From assembly GCA_035632955.1 (NCBI GenBank), contig DASQFU010000008.1, positions 1 to 64,000 on the forward strand: 64,000 nt of DNA. Direction: 5' to 3'. The notes under the pieces are model-generated. The model searched no databases and had not been told where the DNA came from. It worked only from the letters and a program-made list of their open reading frames with translations. The position numbers and the translations under genes are program-made. The DNA comes from DASQFU01 sp035632955. Lineage in GTDB: Bacteria; Eisenbacteria; RBG-16-71-46. Numbering within the stretch: the first letter of the stretch is position 1; the number at the start of each line of letters is the position of its first letter. Below, in pieces: positions 8,775 to 17,090 of the stretch.

Positions 8775-10286
8775 TTAGTGGACGTGGCCTTCAGGTGGGC
8801 CGGAGCGTAGGAGTGCGGCGCGCCGAATCGCGGCACCGCCGCGGGTCACGACGCGGGAACCCTCCGGCAGGCCTTCCGCGACCAGGCTGTCGCCCTGGCT
8901 CGCGGCGACTCGGATTTCCTGGCGGATGAAGCTCTCTCCTTCGACTTGGACGTACACGACCGGCACGCCGCCGTCGTCGATCAGAGCCGAAGAGGGGAGA
9001 ACGATCCCGCGCGCTTCCTGCGGCAACAGAATCTCGGCCTCAACTGCTGCTCCGGGCCGCAGTGGCAGGTCCGTTCGGAGCTCGAGAATCACCGCCAGAG
9101 AGCCGGTCGTTCGGCTGATCTCCGGTGCACGCGAGACCAGCCGCACTTCCCCACGTCTGAACACTTCAGGCGCCTGACCGCCGGGAGGATGCAGCACGAG
9201 CCCTGTGATTCCTTGGGCCAGTGCTCCGGCATCTGCGGGGCGCAGCGCCACCTCGACCCACAGCGGCTTTGTCTGAACTACTCGCGCCAGCGGCGTTCCT
9301 GCCGCAACTGCCTGCCCCGGCACCACCAGGACCTCGGCGATCCTCCCGGCGAGGGGCGAACGGACAGCGACTTGCGAACCGCCGCCGCCGCCTACAGCCC
9401 GAAGCTCAGCGGAGAGCGTCTTGACTCGGGCACGCGCCTCCTCGACTTCCGCCTGGCTGACGGCCTCGAGTTTGAGCAGCTCTTCGAGACGCCTCGACCG
9501 CGCCTGAGCGAGCTCGAACTCGGAGCGAATCTGCTCCAGGCTTCGGTCCGACCCCACTCGGGGCGTGAGCCGAACTACCGTGGCGCCGCGAGCGACGTCC
9601 ATCCCCACGAAGGCCCACGTCGTGGTCGCAACCACCCCGTCGAGCGGCGCGGTGAGGAGCGCCTCTCCGCCGGCCGCGGGCCGGATGCGCGCCGGACCGC
9701 GCACACCGCGATGCACCGCGCCTTCCCTGGCCCAGGCGGTGGCGAAGTCCGTGCGCCACTGCTGTTCCTTCAGGAAGCTGATCGGCTCGCCGGCGGGCGG
9801 ATCCACCGGCGGACGATCGGGCGGTCCGTAGTGTGGTGGCTCGACGAGACGCCCGAGCGAGTCTCCCTCACCGACTCGGACGCGGCCGGCTCGGATTGTC
9901 TCGGCACCCGACGGACTCTCGACTTGGAACGAGAGGTCGAAGACGCCCGCTTGGGTCGGCTTGATCTCGATCGAGAAGATTCCATCCCGCAGCGCGTGCT
10001 CTTGGCGGAATACTTGTTCGGCTCGTTGGTCGCCGCGCAGGATCGCTGAGACGGTGCCTTCCTTGAGCGGCGGGAAGCCATCGAGAATGGTCACGTGCGT
10101 GTGCGACTTCGAGACCTGACCGACTACCAGAGGATCGGCTTCCGCGAAGATCTCGTACCGGTCGCCCCAGGCCGTGACCGCGATCCCTTCCTCCTCCTCG
10201 GTATGCGTCGTCTCGGTGCGGCGAGAACACGCACCGAGCGAACCCGCCACGAGGAGGACGGCGACTATTCGCAGAGCCTTCTTCAT
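8775..10286 (-). CDS. RND efflux periplasmic adaptor (CusB-like lipoprotein)
   Basis: 503 aa. A lipoprotein signal (residues 1-20, lipobox LGAC) anchors it to a membrane. An N-terminal ~170-residue extension rich in acidic residues (TEEEE) and histidines precedes the adaptor core and may be an extra metal-binding domain. The core has the usual barrel-sandwich hybrid and alpha-hairpin (SEFELAQARSRRLEELLKL), then beta-barrel and membrane-proximal domains (VLPSSALIDDGG). It ends in GHVH. GGAGG seven bases before the ATG supports the start. It overlaps the upstream channel gene by 4 bp (ATGA) and is followed by the pump 18 bp later, a classic CBA operon order. The role is to couple the inner-membrane pump to the outer-membrane channel. 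Confidence 0.93.
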   Translation of the reverse strand: MKKALRIVAVLLVAGSLGACSRRTETTHTEEEEGIAVTAWGDRYEIFAEADPLVVGQVSKSHTHVTILDGFPPLKEGTVSAILRGDQRAEQVFRQEHALRDGIFSIEIKPTQAGVFDLSFQVESPSGAETIRAGRVRVGEGDSLGRLVEPPHYGPPDRPPVDPPAGEPISFLKEQQWRTDFATAWAREGAVHRGVRGPARIRPAAGGEALLTAPLDGVVATTTWAFVGMDVARGATVVRLTPRVGSDRSLEQIRSEFELAQARSRRLEELLKLEAVSQAEVEEARARVKTLSAELRAVGGGGGSQVAVRSPLAGRIAEVLVVPGQAVAAGTPLARVVQTKPLWVEVALRPADAGALAQGITGLVLHPPGGQAPEVFRRGEVRLVSRAPEISRTTGSLAVILELRTDLPLRPGAAVEAEILLPQEARGIVLPSSALIDDGGVPVVYVQVEGESFIRQEIRVAASQGDSLVAEGLPEGSRVVTRGGAAIRRAALLRSGPPEGHVH

Positions 10287-11488
10287 CGGGATCCTCCGTC
10301 GGCAGTCAGGGGTCGCCCAGCGGCGAGCTCGAGAGTGCGATGTGCTTCGAGAGCGGCGGCGTAAAGGTCGAGGGTTGCCATGCGCGCGGACAAGACCGAC
10401 CGAAGAGTCTCGAGGAGGTCCGTCAGCCGGCTCTCGCCGACGCGAAACGTGGCCGTGGCACTCTCCACGACCCGATCACTGTCACCAGCGGTTTCGAGCG
10501 CTTGGAGCGCAGCCTCCCGTAGCCGAAGGTACGCGGCCCGGGCGGCGACAAGTTCCGCACCGGCCCGAGTACTGGCGAGCTCCAGTCGAGCCTCTGCCGC
10601 CGATAGTCGCGCCGTCGCTTCGATTCGTTCTGGCTGCTGGCGCTCGAATAGCGGGACTGGCCAGCTCAGACTCACGATTGGCCCTTCGATCGTGCTCTGC
10701 TCCTGGATTTCCTGCCAGCCGAATCCGAGCTCGGGAAACTGAAGGAATCGGCGACCGAGACGGAGCAGCCACCGCGCTTGCTCGACTTCAGAGCGACGCG
10801 CGAGCAAGTCGGAGCGAAGCGGCGTCTGGATCGTGTCGGAGAGAGCTGGAAGCGGAGGCCGCTCTGCGCGTGACTCAGCCGAGAGTTCTCGATGCCAGGT
10901 CAATGCGAGAGCCCGCGCGCGGGTGGCGATAGCCTCCGTCCGCGCCGCTTCGGCTTGGACCTCGAGTGCCGCAAGCGTCAGTCGTCGCGCCGCGAGCCCG
11001 GATTCCTCGCCGCTCCTGGCTCTCGCACGGCCCTGTTCTGCCAGGCGCTCGATGAGCCCGAGGTGCGACTGGATCACGGCGGTGCGTTCCGCGCTCAACG
11101 CCCACTCCGCGAATACCTGCCGCAACTCCGAGCGAAGCGAGAGGCGATTTGCCTTCAGCTCGTAGGTCGCCGCGTCCAGGCCCGCTTTGGCCGCGCGGAC
11201 AGCCGCGCCCCTGCGACCGTCGAGCGGCGGTCTCCACGCAATCCGCCAGGTAGTCTGCTCGGCACCGTTCCGCGGCGCTTCGCGCTCGAACCCACCCACC
11301 GGATTGGGCAGCAGACCGGCCCGGACCCGTTCAGCCCTAGCGGTCCCAACGTGCTCAGACAACGCCACGATGCCCGGGTGGCGATCCCTAAGCAGCGAAA
11401 GAAACACCTCCTCGCTCACCCGTGGCTGTGCGTGAGCGAATGAAGAGCAGATCGTCGCAGCAACTACTGCTAGGAGTAGGCGCACCAT
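10283..11488 (-). CDS. Outer-membrane efflux channel (TolC/CusC-like)
   Basis: 401 aa. It has a cleavable signal peptide (MVRLLLAVVAATICSSFAHA) and two homologous long coiled-coil halves typical of the TolC/OEP superfamily, for example AGLLPNPVGGFE near residue 58 (equivalent to the conserved NP turn) and the Ala/Arg/Glu-rich helices that follow. The second repeat includes FPELGFGWQE and VSLSWPVPLFER. It is slightly shorter than E. coli TolC, as is usual for CzcC-type channels. The ATG at 11488 has GGAGA upstream. It overlaps the adaptor by 4 bp, so the two proteins are probably translationally coupled. It should form the outer-membrane exit duct of the metal pump. Confidence 0.92.
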   Translation of the reverse strand: MVRLLLAVVAATICSSFAHAQPRVSEEVFLSLLRDRHPGIVALSEHVGTARAERVRAGLLPNPVGGFEREAPRNGAEQTTWRIAWRPPLDGRRGAAVRAAKAGLDAATYELKANRLSLRSELRQVFAEWALSAERTAVIQSHLGLIERLAEQGRARARSGEESGLAARRLTLAALEVQAEAARTEAIATRARALALTWHRELSAESRAERPPLPALSDTIQTPLRSDLLARRSEVEQARWLLRLGRRFLQFPELGFGWQEIQEQSTIEGPIVSLSWPVPLFERQQPERIEATARLSAAEARLELASTRAGAELVAARAAYLRLREAALQALETAGDSDRVVESATATFRVGESRLTDLLETLRSVLSARMATLDLYAAALEAHRTLELAAGRPLTADGGSR

Positions 11489-11570
11489 GGCATCTCCGAT
11501 CGAGCGTCCTGAGAGAAAGAACAGGGACGACCAAGCCTTGAGGCAGTTAGGAGGCCTCAGGCCAGCTCGA

Positions 11571-11939
11571 TCAGATCAGCAGGATGGTGAGGTGCTCGAG
11601 TGTGAAGGGTCTTCCGCGGGGACGCGGGTCAGGGGCTGGCCGATCGAATGCCAGGTGCGCAGGAGACCATTGGTCCGCCAGGATGGCGAGCACGGGTGCC
11701 TGTGCTTGCAGCCGCGATCCGGGGAGGAGTGGCAGCCACATCGAACTCGAGAGCTGATGTTCGTGGTCGAGCCCGGCGTCGGGATGGAGCAATAGCGTCG
11801 TACCAGCGCGCGACTCGTGGTGGTGCTGGTGCCCCACATGCTCCGCTTCGACATGAAGCCAGAGCAGTTGACCCAAGGAACCCGACAGGAGCCAGGCCAA
11901 GAGCGAGACTACCGCGATCCTACGCACCCATGGACGCAT
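11571..11939 (-). CDS. Small His-rich exported protein at the head of the efflux operon
   Basis: 122 aa, family not recognised. The ATG at 11939 opens a clear signal peptide or anchor (VRRIAVVSLLAWLLSGSLGQLLW). A histidine-rich stretch follows (HVEAEHVGHQHHHES, about 30-45), then further His residues (LLLHPDAGLDHEH). The rest is unremarkable and ends in LTILLI. The stop lies 82 bp before the channel gene on the same strand, so it is probably the first gene of the efflux operon. His-rich small exported proteins at this position are often periplasmic metal-binding or sensing factors; that is an inference from composition and context. A longer reading from the TTG at 11972 is possible. Confidence 0.6.
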   Translation of the reverse strand: MRPWVRRIAVVSLLAWLLSGSLGQLLWLHVEAEHVGHQHHHESRAGTTLLLHPDAGLDHEHQLSSSMWLPLLPGSRLQAQAPVLAILADQWSPAHLAFDRPAPDPRPRGRPFTLEHLTILLI

Positions 11940-12073
11940 CGCGCGGCATTCTGTGCATTCATGGCCGGACAAGTCAATGTCGGGTAAACCGGTGTTCCAG
12001 GTCTCGCAGTTTGCGGCAGGTTCCTTCGGCCACTAGACTGCCGCGGCCCGCCTCCCTGTCTCGGGAATCCACC
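11940..12073. promoter_or_regulatory. Divergent intergenic region, efflux operon versus tldD
   Basis: This 134-bp segment is the only space between the first minus-strand gene of the metal block and tldD on the plus strand, so it should hold promoters for both. I cannot pick out confident -35/-10 boxes or an operator, and no MerR- or ArsR-type regulator gene lies next to it. Confidence 0.4.
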
Positions 12074-13516
12074 ATGACTTCCTCCGATTTCGACGCCGTT
12101 CCGGACCTCGCCGCACGGCTGCCGCGCGAGCTGGTCTCCGAGCTGCTCGCACTCGGGCGTGCGTCCGGCGCGGAGTTCGCGGAGGTGTACGCCGAGCACA
12201 ACGTGCAGACGGCGTTCACGCTCGAAGAGGATCGTCTCAAGAGCTCCCGCTACAGCGTGCTGCAGGGAGTGGGCGTGCGTGCGGTGCACGGCGAGCAGAC
12301 CGGCTACGCCTACGCCGATGGCTTCGCGCCGGACGACCTGCGCGAGGCGGCGCGTGTCGCCGCCCGCATCGCCCGCGAAGAGCCGGCGGGCGAGGCGCCG
12401 CGTGGCTTTCGCGTCGTGGACGCGCCGGCGCCGTTCACGCTGGCGTGCCCCGCGCCGACCAGCCTGGACGAGCCGGCCAAGATTGAGCTCTGCCGGCGCG
12501 CTAATCACGCCGCGCGTGCGCACGACGGCCGCATCCACGAGGTCTCGGTTTCGCTCGCCGATGCGAGCAAATCGTTCCTGGTCGCCAACAGCGATCACCT
12601 GTGGGCCGAGGACCGGCAGTTCCTCACGCGCCTGACGGTGTCCGCGCTGGCGCTCGCGGGCACCGAACGCCAGCAGGGATTCGCCGCCGCCGGCGGCTGC
12701 GTGGAGGCTCGGTACTTCGATCAGGTGCGCACTCCCGAGGCAGTCGCCTCGGAAGCGGCCGCAATGGCGATCACGCTGCTCGCCGCGCACGACCCGGAAG
12801 CCGGCGCGTATCCGGTCGTCGTCTCGCCCGGCTGGGGCGGCGTCATGGTGCACGAGTGTTTCGGTCACAGCATGGAAGGCGACACGATCCGCAAGCACAC
12901 GTCGATCCGCGCCACACAGATGGGCCAGCACGTGGCGTCCAAGGGCGTGACGATCGTCGACAGCGGGCTCGTCCCCTACAGCCGCGGATCGTTTCGCGTC
13001 GACGACGAAGGCACTCCGTCGCAACGCACGGTGCTGGTCGAGGACGGCGTCTTGGTCGGCTATCTCTGGGATTGGCTGAACGGACGGCTCACCGGTCATC
13101 CGCCGACCGGCAACGGGCGACGGAACTCGTACCGCGACTATCCGCTGTGCCGGATGACCAACACCTACATCGAGGCGGGGCCGCACCGCCCCGAGGATCT
13201 GATCGCGTCGGTCTCCCGCGGGCTCTACTGCAAGAGCCTCGGCGGCGGATCGGTCAATCCGGCCGACGGCAACTTCTCGTTTCAGGTCACCGAGGCCTAC
13301 CAGATCGAGAACGGCAAGCTCACGCATCCGGTGCGGAACGCCACGCTCGCCGGCAACGGAAACGACGCGATGCTCAAGATCGACGCGGTCGCGAACGACC
13401 TCGAGATCGACGGCACGAGGGGTTCGTGCGGCAAGAACGGCCAGTGGAAACCGGTCGGCGTCGGCCAGCCGACCGTGAAGTTCCGGGAGATCACGGTCGG
13501 AGGAACGCAGGCGTGA
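12074..13516 (+). CDS. tldD: TldD metalloprotease
   Basis: 480 aa, normal length for TldD. The zinc motif HExxxH is present as HECFGH (His260, Glu261, His265) within GGVMVHECFGHSMEGD, the strongest family signature. The N-terminal domain contains FTLEEDRLKSSRYS, matching the substrate-groove region of TldD/PmbA. With its partner PmbA (TldE), TldD forms a heterodimeric protease that degrades unfolded peptides and matures some RiPPs such as microcins. The ATG at 12074 is the start that begins a normal TldD N-terminus; the frame is open further upstream but without homology. The stop overlaps the GTG of pmbA by four bases. No RiPP precursor gene is evident nearby, so a housekeeping role is more likely. 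Confidence 0.95.
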   Translation: MTSSDFDAVPDLAARLPRELVSELLALGRASGAEFAEVYAEHNVQTAFTLEEDRLKSSRYSVLQGVGVRAVHGEQTGYAYADGFAPDDLREAARVAARIAREEPAGEAPRGFRVVDAPAPFTLACPAPTSLDEPAKIELCRRANHAARAHDGRIHEVSVSLADASKSFLVANSDHLWAEDRQFLTRLTVSALALAGTERQQGFAAAGGCVEARYFDQVRTPEAVASEAAAMAITLLAAHDPEAGAYPVVVSPGWGGVMVHECFGHSMEGDTIRKHTSIRATQMGQHVASKGVTIVDSGLVPYSRGSFRVDDEGTPSQRTVLVEDGVLVGYLWDWLNGRLTGHPPTGNGRRNSYRDYPLCRMTNTYIEAGPHRPEDLIASVSRGLYCKSLGGGSVNPADGNFSFQVTEAYQIENGKLTHPVRNATLAGNGNDAMLKIDAVANDLEIDGTRGSCGKNGQWKPVGVGQPTVKFREITVGGTQA

Positions 13517-14910
13517 CGCCCGCCTCACTATCGGCGACTCAGCCGGTGCCGCTCGCGGCGCTCGAGTCGGTCGCGGCCGGCGCCGTCGAGCGCGCGCGGC
13601 GGGCGGGCGCCGACGAGGCCGAGGCGTGCGTCGAGAGCACGCGCGGATTCGGCGTGCGGGTGAACGCAGGGCAGATCGAGTCGCTGAAGCACAGCGCCAC
13701 CTACGGGCTCGGACTTCGCGTGGTCGTGGCCGGAGCGGTCGGATTCGTCTCGACGACCGACCTCGCTGCCAGCGCGCTCGACGACGTCGCGCGCAAAGCG
13801 GTGGCGTTCGCGCGCCTCTCGACGCCGGAGCCCGCGAACGCATTGCCGACTCCGAGCGAGGCGAGCGGCGAGCCGCCCGGGGACCTCGGCCTCTTCGATC
13901 CGGAGCTGATCGAGCTCCCTGCGGAGCGCAAGATCGAGATGGCGCTCACGCTCGAGCGAATCGCGCTCGGCTACGACCCGCGCATCCGGCGCACCGATGG
14001 GGTTCGCGTCGCGACCCGGGACGGCTCGGTGGCGGTCGTCAACTCCGCCGGCGTCTCGTGCGCTTGGAGCGGCACGTCGGCGAGCCTGTCCGTCGTCGCG
14101 CTGGCCGAGGACCGCGACGGCAAGCAGCAGTCCGGAGGCTACGGGCTCGGCAAGCGGCGCCTGCGCGACCTGCCCGCCCTCGAGGAGGTTGCGAACGAAG
14201 CGGGCCGCCGCGCCGTTGCGCGCATCGGGGCGCGCACCGTGCCGGCCGCGCGCGTCCCGGTGATCCTGCATCCGGACATCGCGGCCGCGTGGTTGTCCGA
14301 GATCTATGATGCGTTCACCGGCGAGGCCGTGATTCGCAAGGCGTCGTGGCTGACGGAGAAGCTCGGCGAGACCATCGCCTCCCCGCTCGTGAAGCTGGTG
14401 GACGACGGCCGCATGCGGGGCGGCCTCGGCTCTGCCCCGTTCGACGGCGAAGGCATCCCCACCCGGCGCAACGTGCTGATCGAAAACGGCCGCTGCGCCA
14501 TGTTCGCCTATGACGCCTATCACGCGCGGCGTGCCGGCACGCGCTCGACCGGCAACGCCGTGCGCTCGTACGACTCGTTGCCCGGCATCGGCTATCACAA
14601 TCTGTTCCTGGAGCCGGGTGACGACTCGCCGGAGGCGATCATCGCGCGCGTCGACCATGGCTTCTACATGGACGACCAGGGATCGTTCGGCTACAACGAG
14701 GTGACCGGCGACTATTCCTATCAAGCTCAGGGCTACTGGATCGAGAAGGGCGAGAAGGCGTTCCCGGTCGAAGGCGTCACCGTCGCTTCGACCTCGCTCG
14801 CGATGCTCGGTCAGATCGCGGCCGTCGGCAACGACCTCAGGTTCGAGGATCACGTCAGCTCGCCGACCCTGCTGATCTCCGAGATGACGGTGAGCGGCGC
14901 CGGCGAGTAG
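13513..14910 (+). CDS. pmbA: TldE/PmbA, partner subunit of TldD protease
   Basis: 465 aa. It is homologous to TldD throughout but lacks the HExxxH zinc site, as expected for the non-catalytic partner. Recognisable segments include GFGVRVNAGQIESLKHS near the N-terminus and GEAVIRKASWLTEKLG and DDGRMRGGLGSAPFDGEG in the C-terminal domain. Translation starts at the GTG at 13513, which overlaps the tldD stop (GTGA), so the two subunits are translationally coupled and probably made in equal amounts. An imperfect hairpin follows 47 bp after the stop. Confidence 0.94.
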   Translation: MTPASLSATQPVPLAALESVAAGAVERARRAGADEAEACVESTRGFGVRVNAGQIESLKHSATYGLGLRVVVAGAVGFVSTTDLAASALDDVARKAVAFARLSTPEPANALPTPSEASGEPPGDLGLFDPELIELPAERKIEMALTLERIALGYDPRIRRTDGVRVATRDGSVAVVNSAGVSCAWSGTSASLSVVALAEDRDGKQQSGGYGLGKRRLRDLPALEEVANEAGRRAVARIGARTVPAARVPVILHPDIAAAWLSEIYDAFTGEAVIRKASWLTEKLGETIASPLVKLVDDGRMRGGLGSAPFDGEGIPTRRNVLIENGRCAMFAYDAYHARRAGTRSTGNAVRSYDSLPGIGYHNLFLEPGDDSPEAIIARVDHGFYMDDQGSFGYNEVTGDYSYQAQGYWIEKGEKAFPVEGVTVASTSLAMLGQIAAVGNDLRFEDHVSSPTLLISEMTVSGAGE

Positions 14911-14956
14911 CCGCCCGGCGCTTCGCGGTAACTCCCTTTTTACTTTTTCCTCGCAG

Positions 14957-14995
14957 CCTCACAACACGCGACGCTCAGAATCGCGTGCGTTGAGG
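14957..14995 (+). terminator. Imperfect hairpin after pmbA
   Basis: The arms at 14957-14971 and 14981-14995 pair as 5 bp, a 3-bp internal mismatch, then 7 bp around a 9-base loop. Two T-rich tracts sit just upstream and none downstream, so it is a weak or non-canonical terminator candidate. The rest of the interval to 15098 holds nothing I recognise. Confidence 0.3.
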
Positions 14996-15098
14996 GCGGG
15001 TGCAGGTCCAGAAGGCGACGCGCCGATCCCAAGCGAGCCTCGGACCCACCCACAGGCGGGGAGCCACACGGCGACCTGCCTGTTCCTTATCTAGGGAA

Positions 15099-16295
15099 CT
15101 ACGAGTTGCGGAACGACGACACCAGCGCGACCGACCGGCGCGCCGTCGCGTCGGGCTTCTTCGCGTGACCCAGGCGGATCAGCATCAGCGGGTGTTCGTC
15201 GCGGGTCCGGAACCGACGCAGCAGGTCGGCGCGGTGTTTCTCGACCTCGATCGGCGCGTTCACGGGCTGGTGGGCGATGCCGAGCTGCGTCGCCTTCAGC
15301 GCCAGCCGCTCGTAGGCCTGCCCTGCGTTAAGGGCCAGCGTTTCGCTGCGCTGGGGCGAGCACAGGAGCGCGACCGCGCCGGACGAGCGCATCGTCTCGC
15401 GCGCCTGCTTGGCCGCGCTGCCGGCGCCGTAGCGCAGGAACCAGCTCTTGGGGTTGAAGTAGCGCCCGGCGAACCACTTCGCCGGGCCGCCGAGCTCGAG
15501 CGCGTCGAGCGAGACACCATCACCCCGCTTCTCGATCTCCTTCCTCTCGAACCGCATCCAGGCCATGCGCTCGGCTTGCGCGCGCGGGTCGAGCACCTGC
15601 TCCCGCGTCGCCTCGTACGCCAGATCGCCGAGCGAGCGGATCTCGTCCCGATCGTCCAGCCAATGCAACCGCAGATCTTCCGGGATCTGGGCCGAGAGCT
15701 GGGCGCGGTTCTGCATGAAGATTCCGCGACCGTCGTAGTTGCGGCGGTTGGTGCGGCGCTCGGGAATCGCGGCGAACAACTGGCGGTCGCGGCGGAGCTC
15801 GCCGTTGGTCCACGAGATTTGCGCGACCACGTCGGCGGCGCCTTCGTTCGGGAAATAAGCCACCGTCGGTCTCAGGCCATAGGCGCGCGCGGCGACCAGC
15901 ATGTTCTCCAACGCCGCGCCGAGCGAGAGCATCATGCTGCGGCGGTCGGGGTCGGTGACCGGGAGCGCGCGCGACGTGTCGGCCACGAGCCGGATCGCGC
16001 CCGCATCCACTTCCCAACGCCACGGCTGACTATTCCAGTTGCTGGGGGCCAGCACGCCGGCGCCGATCAGTGCCCGAGCCAGCTCGACCTGGTTCGAGGG
16101 CGGGCTTTCAGGCAGCGTCCAGGGCTGGAGGTTCGCGAGCTTGCGCGAAGCCCTGGCCGCCCAACTGACGTGCGGCTGCAACGCGACGTACGCCGTCGCG
16201 CCCCCGACCACGATCAAAAAGCGTCGGCGGTCGATCGGCACGGTCCAAAACGTCGGCGCTTCATTGCCGGGAGTGCGGCCCGGTGAACGAATCAT
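15099..16295 (-). CDS. Tat-exported nitroreductase-family protein (Acg-like)
   Basis: 398 aa. An N-terminal twin-arginine signal (DRRRFLIVVGGATAYVAL) precedes a body resembling the double-domain, Acg-type branch of the FMN nitroreductase family: APSNWNSQPWRWEV near residue 90 is the usual 'SxxNxQPWxF' phosphate/FMN-binding segment, and LALNAGQAYERLALKATQLGI near 330 is the second conserved block. Such proteins bind FMN, or sequester it without catalysis. The ATG at 16295 is preferred; a GTG lies four codons upstream. It is divergent from the Mut7-C gene, with 147 bp between them. The substrate is unknown. Confidence 0.8.
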   Translation of the reverse strand: MIRSPGRTPGNEAPTFWTVPIDRRRFLIVVGGATAYVALQPHVSWAARASRKLANLQPWTLPESPPSNQVELARALIGAGVLAPSNWNSQPWRWEVDAGAIRLVADTSRALPVTDPDRRSMMLSLGAALENMLVAARAYGLRPTVAYFPNEGAADVVAQISWTNGELRRDRQLFAAIPERRTNRRNYDGRGIFMQNRAQLSAQIPEDLRLHWLDDRDEIRSLGDLAYEATREQVLDPRAQAERMAWMRFERKEIEKRGDGVSLDALELGGPAKWFAGRYFNPKSWFLRYGAGSAAKQARETMRSSGAVALLCSPQRSETLALNAGQAYERLALKATQLGIAHQPVNAPIEVEKHRADLLRRFRTRDEHPLMLIRLGHAKKPDATARRSVALVSSFRNS

Positions 16296-16442
16296 GGGCG
16301 GTGACACTGAGGGAGCGGCTCGGGCAGGTCAACCCGGGAGCCCCAAGTGGGCCGAGCGAGAGGGGTTGGGGGTTGCCGGGCGGGGCCAAGGCGCCGGCGT
16401 GATCGCTTGCCGGCCCGCGAAGTGGCGGACTAACGTCCGGCC

Positions 16443-16952
16443 ATGCCCCCCGCCCGCCTGGTGACCGATGCGTCGCTCGACTACGTCGCGCGGCGTCTGC
16501 GGTGTCTCGGATTCGACGTCGCGACGATCCGCGGCGCGCGACTCGAGGAGCTGTTCGAAGCCGGACGGCGCGAAGGCCGCACGGTTCTGACCTTGAGCGC
16601 GCGCCACCCAAGGCGGTTCGCCGACGTCCCTGCGATGGTCGTGGCGCGCGGAGATGCGGCCGCAGCCGTGCGCGCCGTCGATCGGGCTCATGAACCTGCG
16701 GGCGAGCCGTTCAGCCGCTGTCCGGCGTGCAACACTGCGCTGCAGCGCCGCCATCCGCTCGAAGCGCGCGGCGAGGTGCCGGGGAACGTCGTGCGCCGAT
16801 CACAGTCGTTGACCTACTGCGGGACGTGCGGCAAGTGGTACTGGGAAGGGAGTCACGTGGATCGCGTGCGGGAGTGGCTGGAGCGCACGCTCGGGCGGCC
16901 GTTCGCTCCGCCCGCCGGTCCGGCCCCGGCGAGCACCGCGCCGAACGCTTAG
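16443..16952 (+). CDS. Mut7-C RNase-domain protein
   Basis: 169 aa. Residues 5-80 match the PIN-like Mut7-C (DUF82) fold, starting with LVTDASLDYVARRLRCLGFD. The C-terminal half is a zinc ribbon with CPAC (93-96) and CGTC (126-129), followed by the very typical GKWYWEGSH block. Mut7-C proteins are predicted ribonucleases related to the C-terminus of eukaryotic Mut-7. Most bacterial homologues begin with an acidic LADENL-type motif; here it is VTDASL, with Asp9 available as a metal ligand. The ATG at 16443 gives the expected N-terminus. It appears monocistronic. A conserved function in bacteria has not been established. Confidence 0.85.
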   Translation: MPPARLVTDASLDYVARRLRCLGFDVATIRGARLEELFEAGRREGRTVLTLSARHPRRFADVPAMVVARGDAAAAVRAVDRAHEPAGEPFSRCPACNTALQRRHPLEARGEVPGNVVRRSQSLTYCGTCGKWYWEGSHVDRVREWLERTLGRPFAPPAGPAPASTAPNA

Positions 16953-17090
16953 GCTCGCGCCGGTGTGAAGCTCTTTCGCCCGTTCCAGCGCGCGCTACTG
17001 CTCCGCTGCCCGGCGGCGCGGGCCGATCTCCCGTTCCGGCCGGCGCACGAGCAGGATTTCGCGGCGACGGAAGAGCTGTGAAGGCGCGCT

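Noticed and set aside
13528..14853. 441-codon open frame on the minus strand
   Set aside because: Exactly antisense to pmbA, which is well supported.
16965..17081. 38-codon frame KLFRPFQRALLLRCPAAR... after the Mut7-C gene
   Set aside because: Its start resembles the N-terminus of DUF983-like proteins, so it may be a remnant, but it is too short and has no ribosome site; not annotated.
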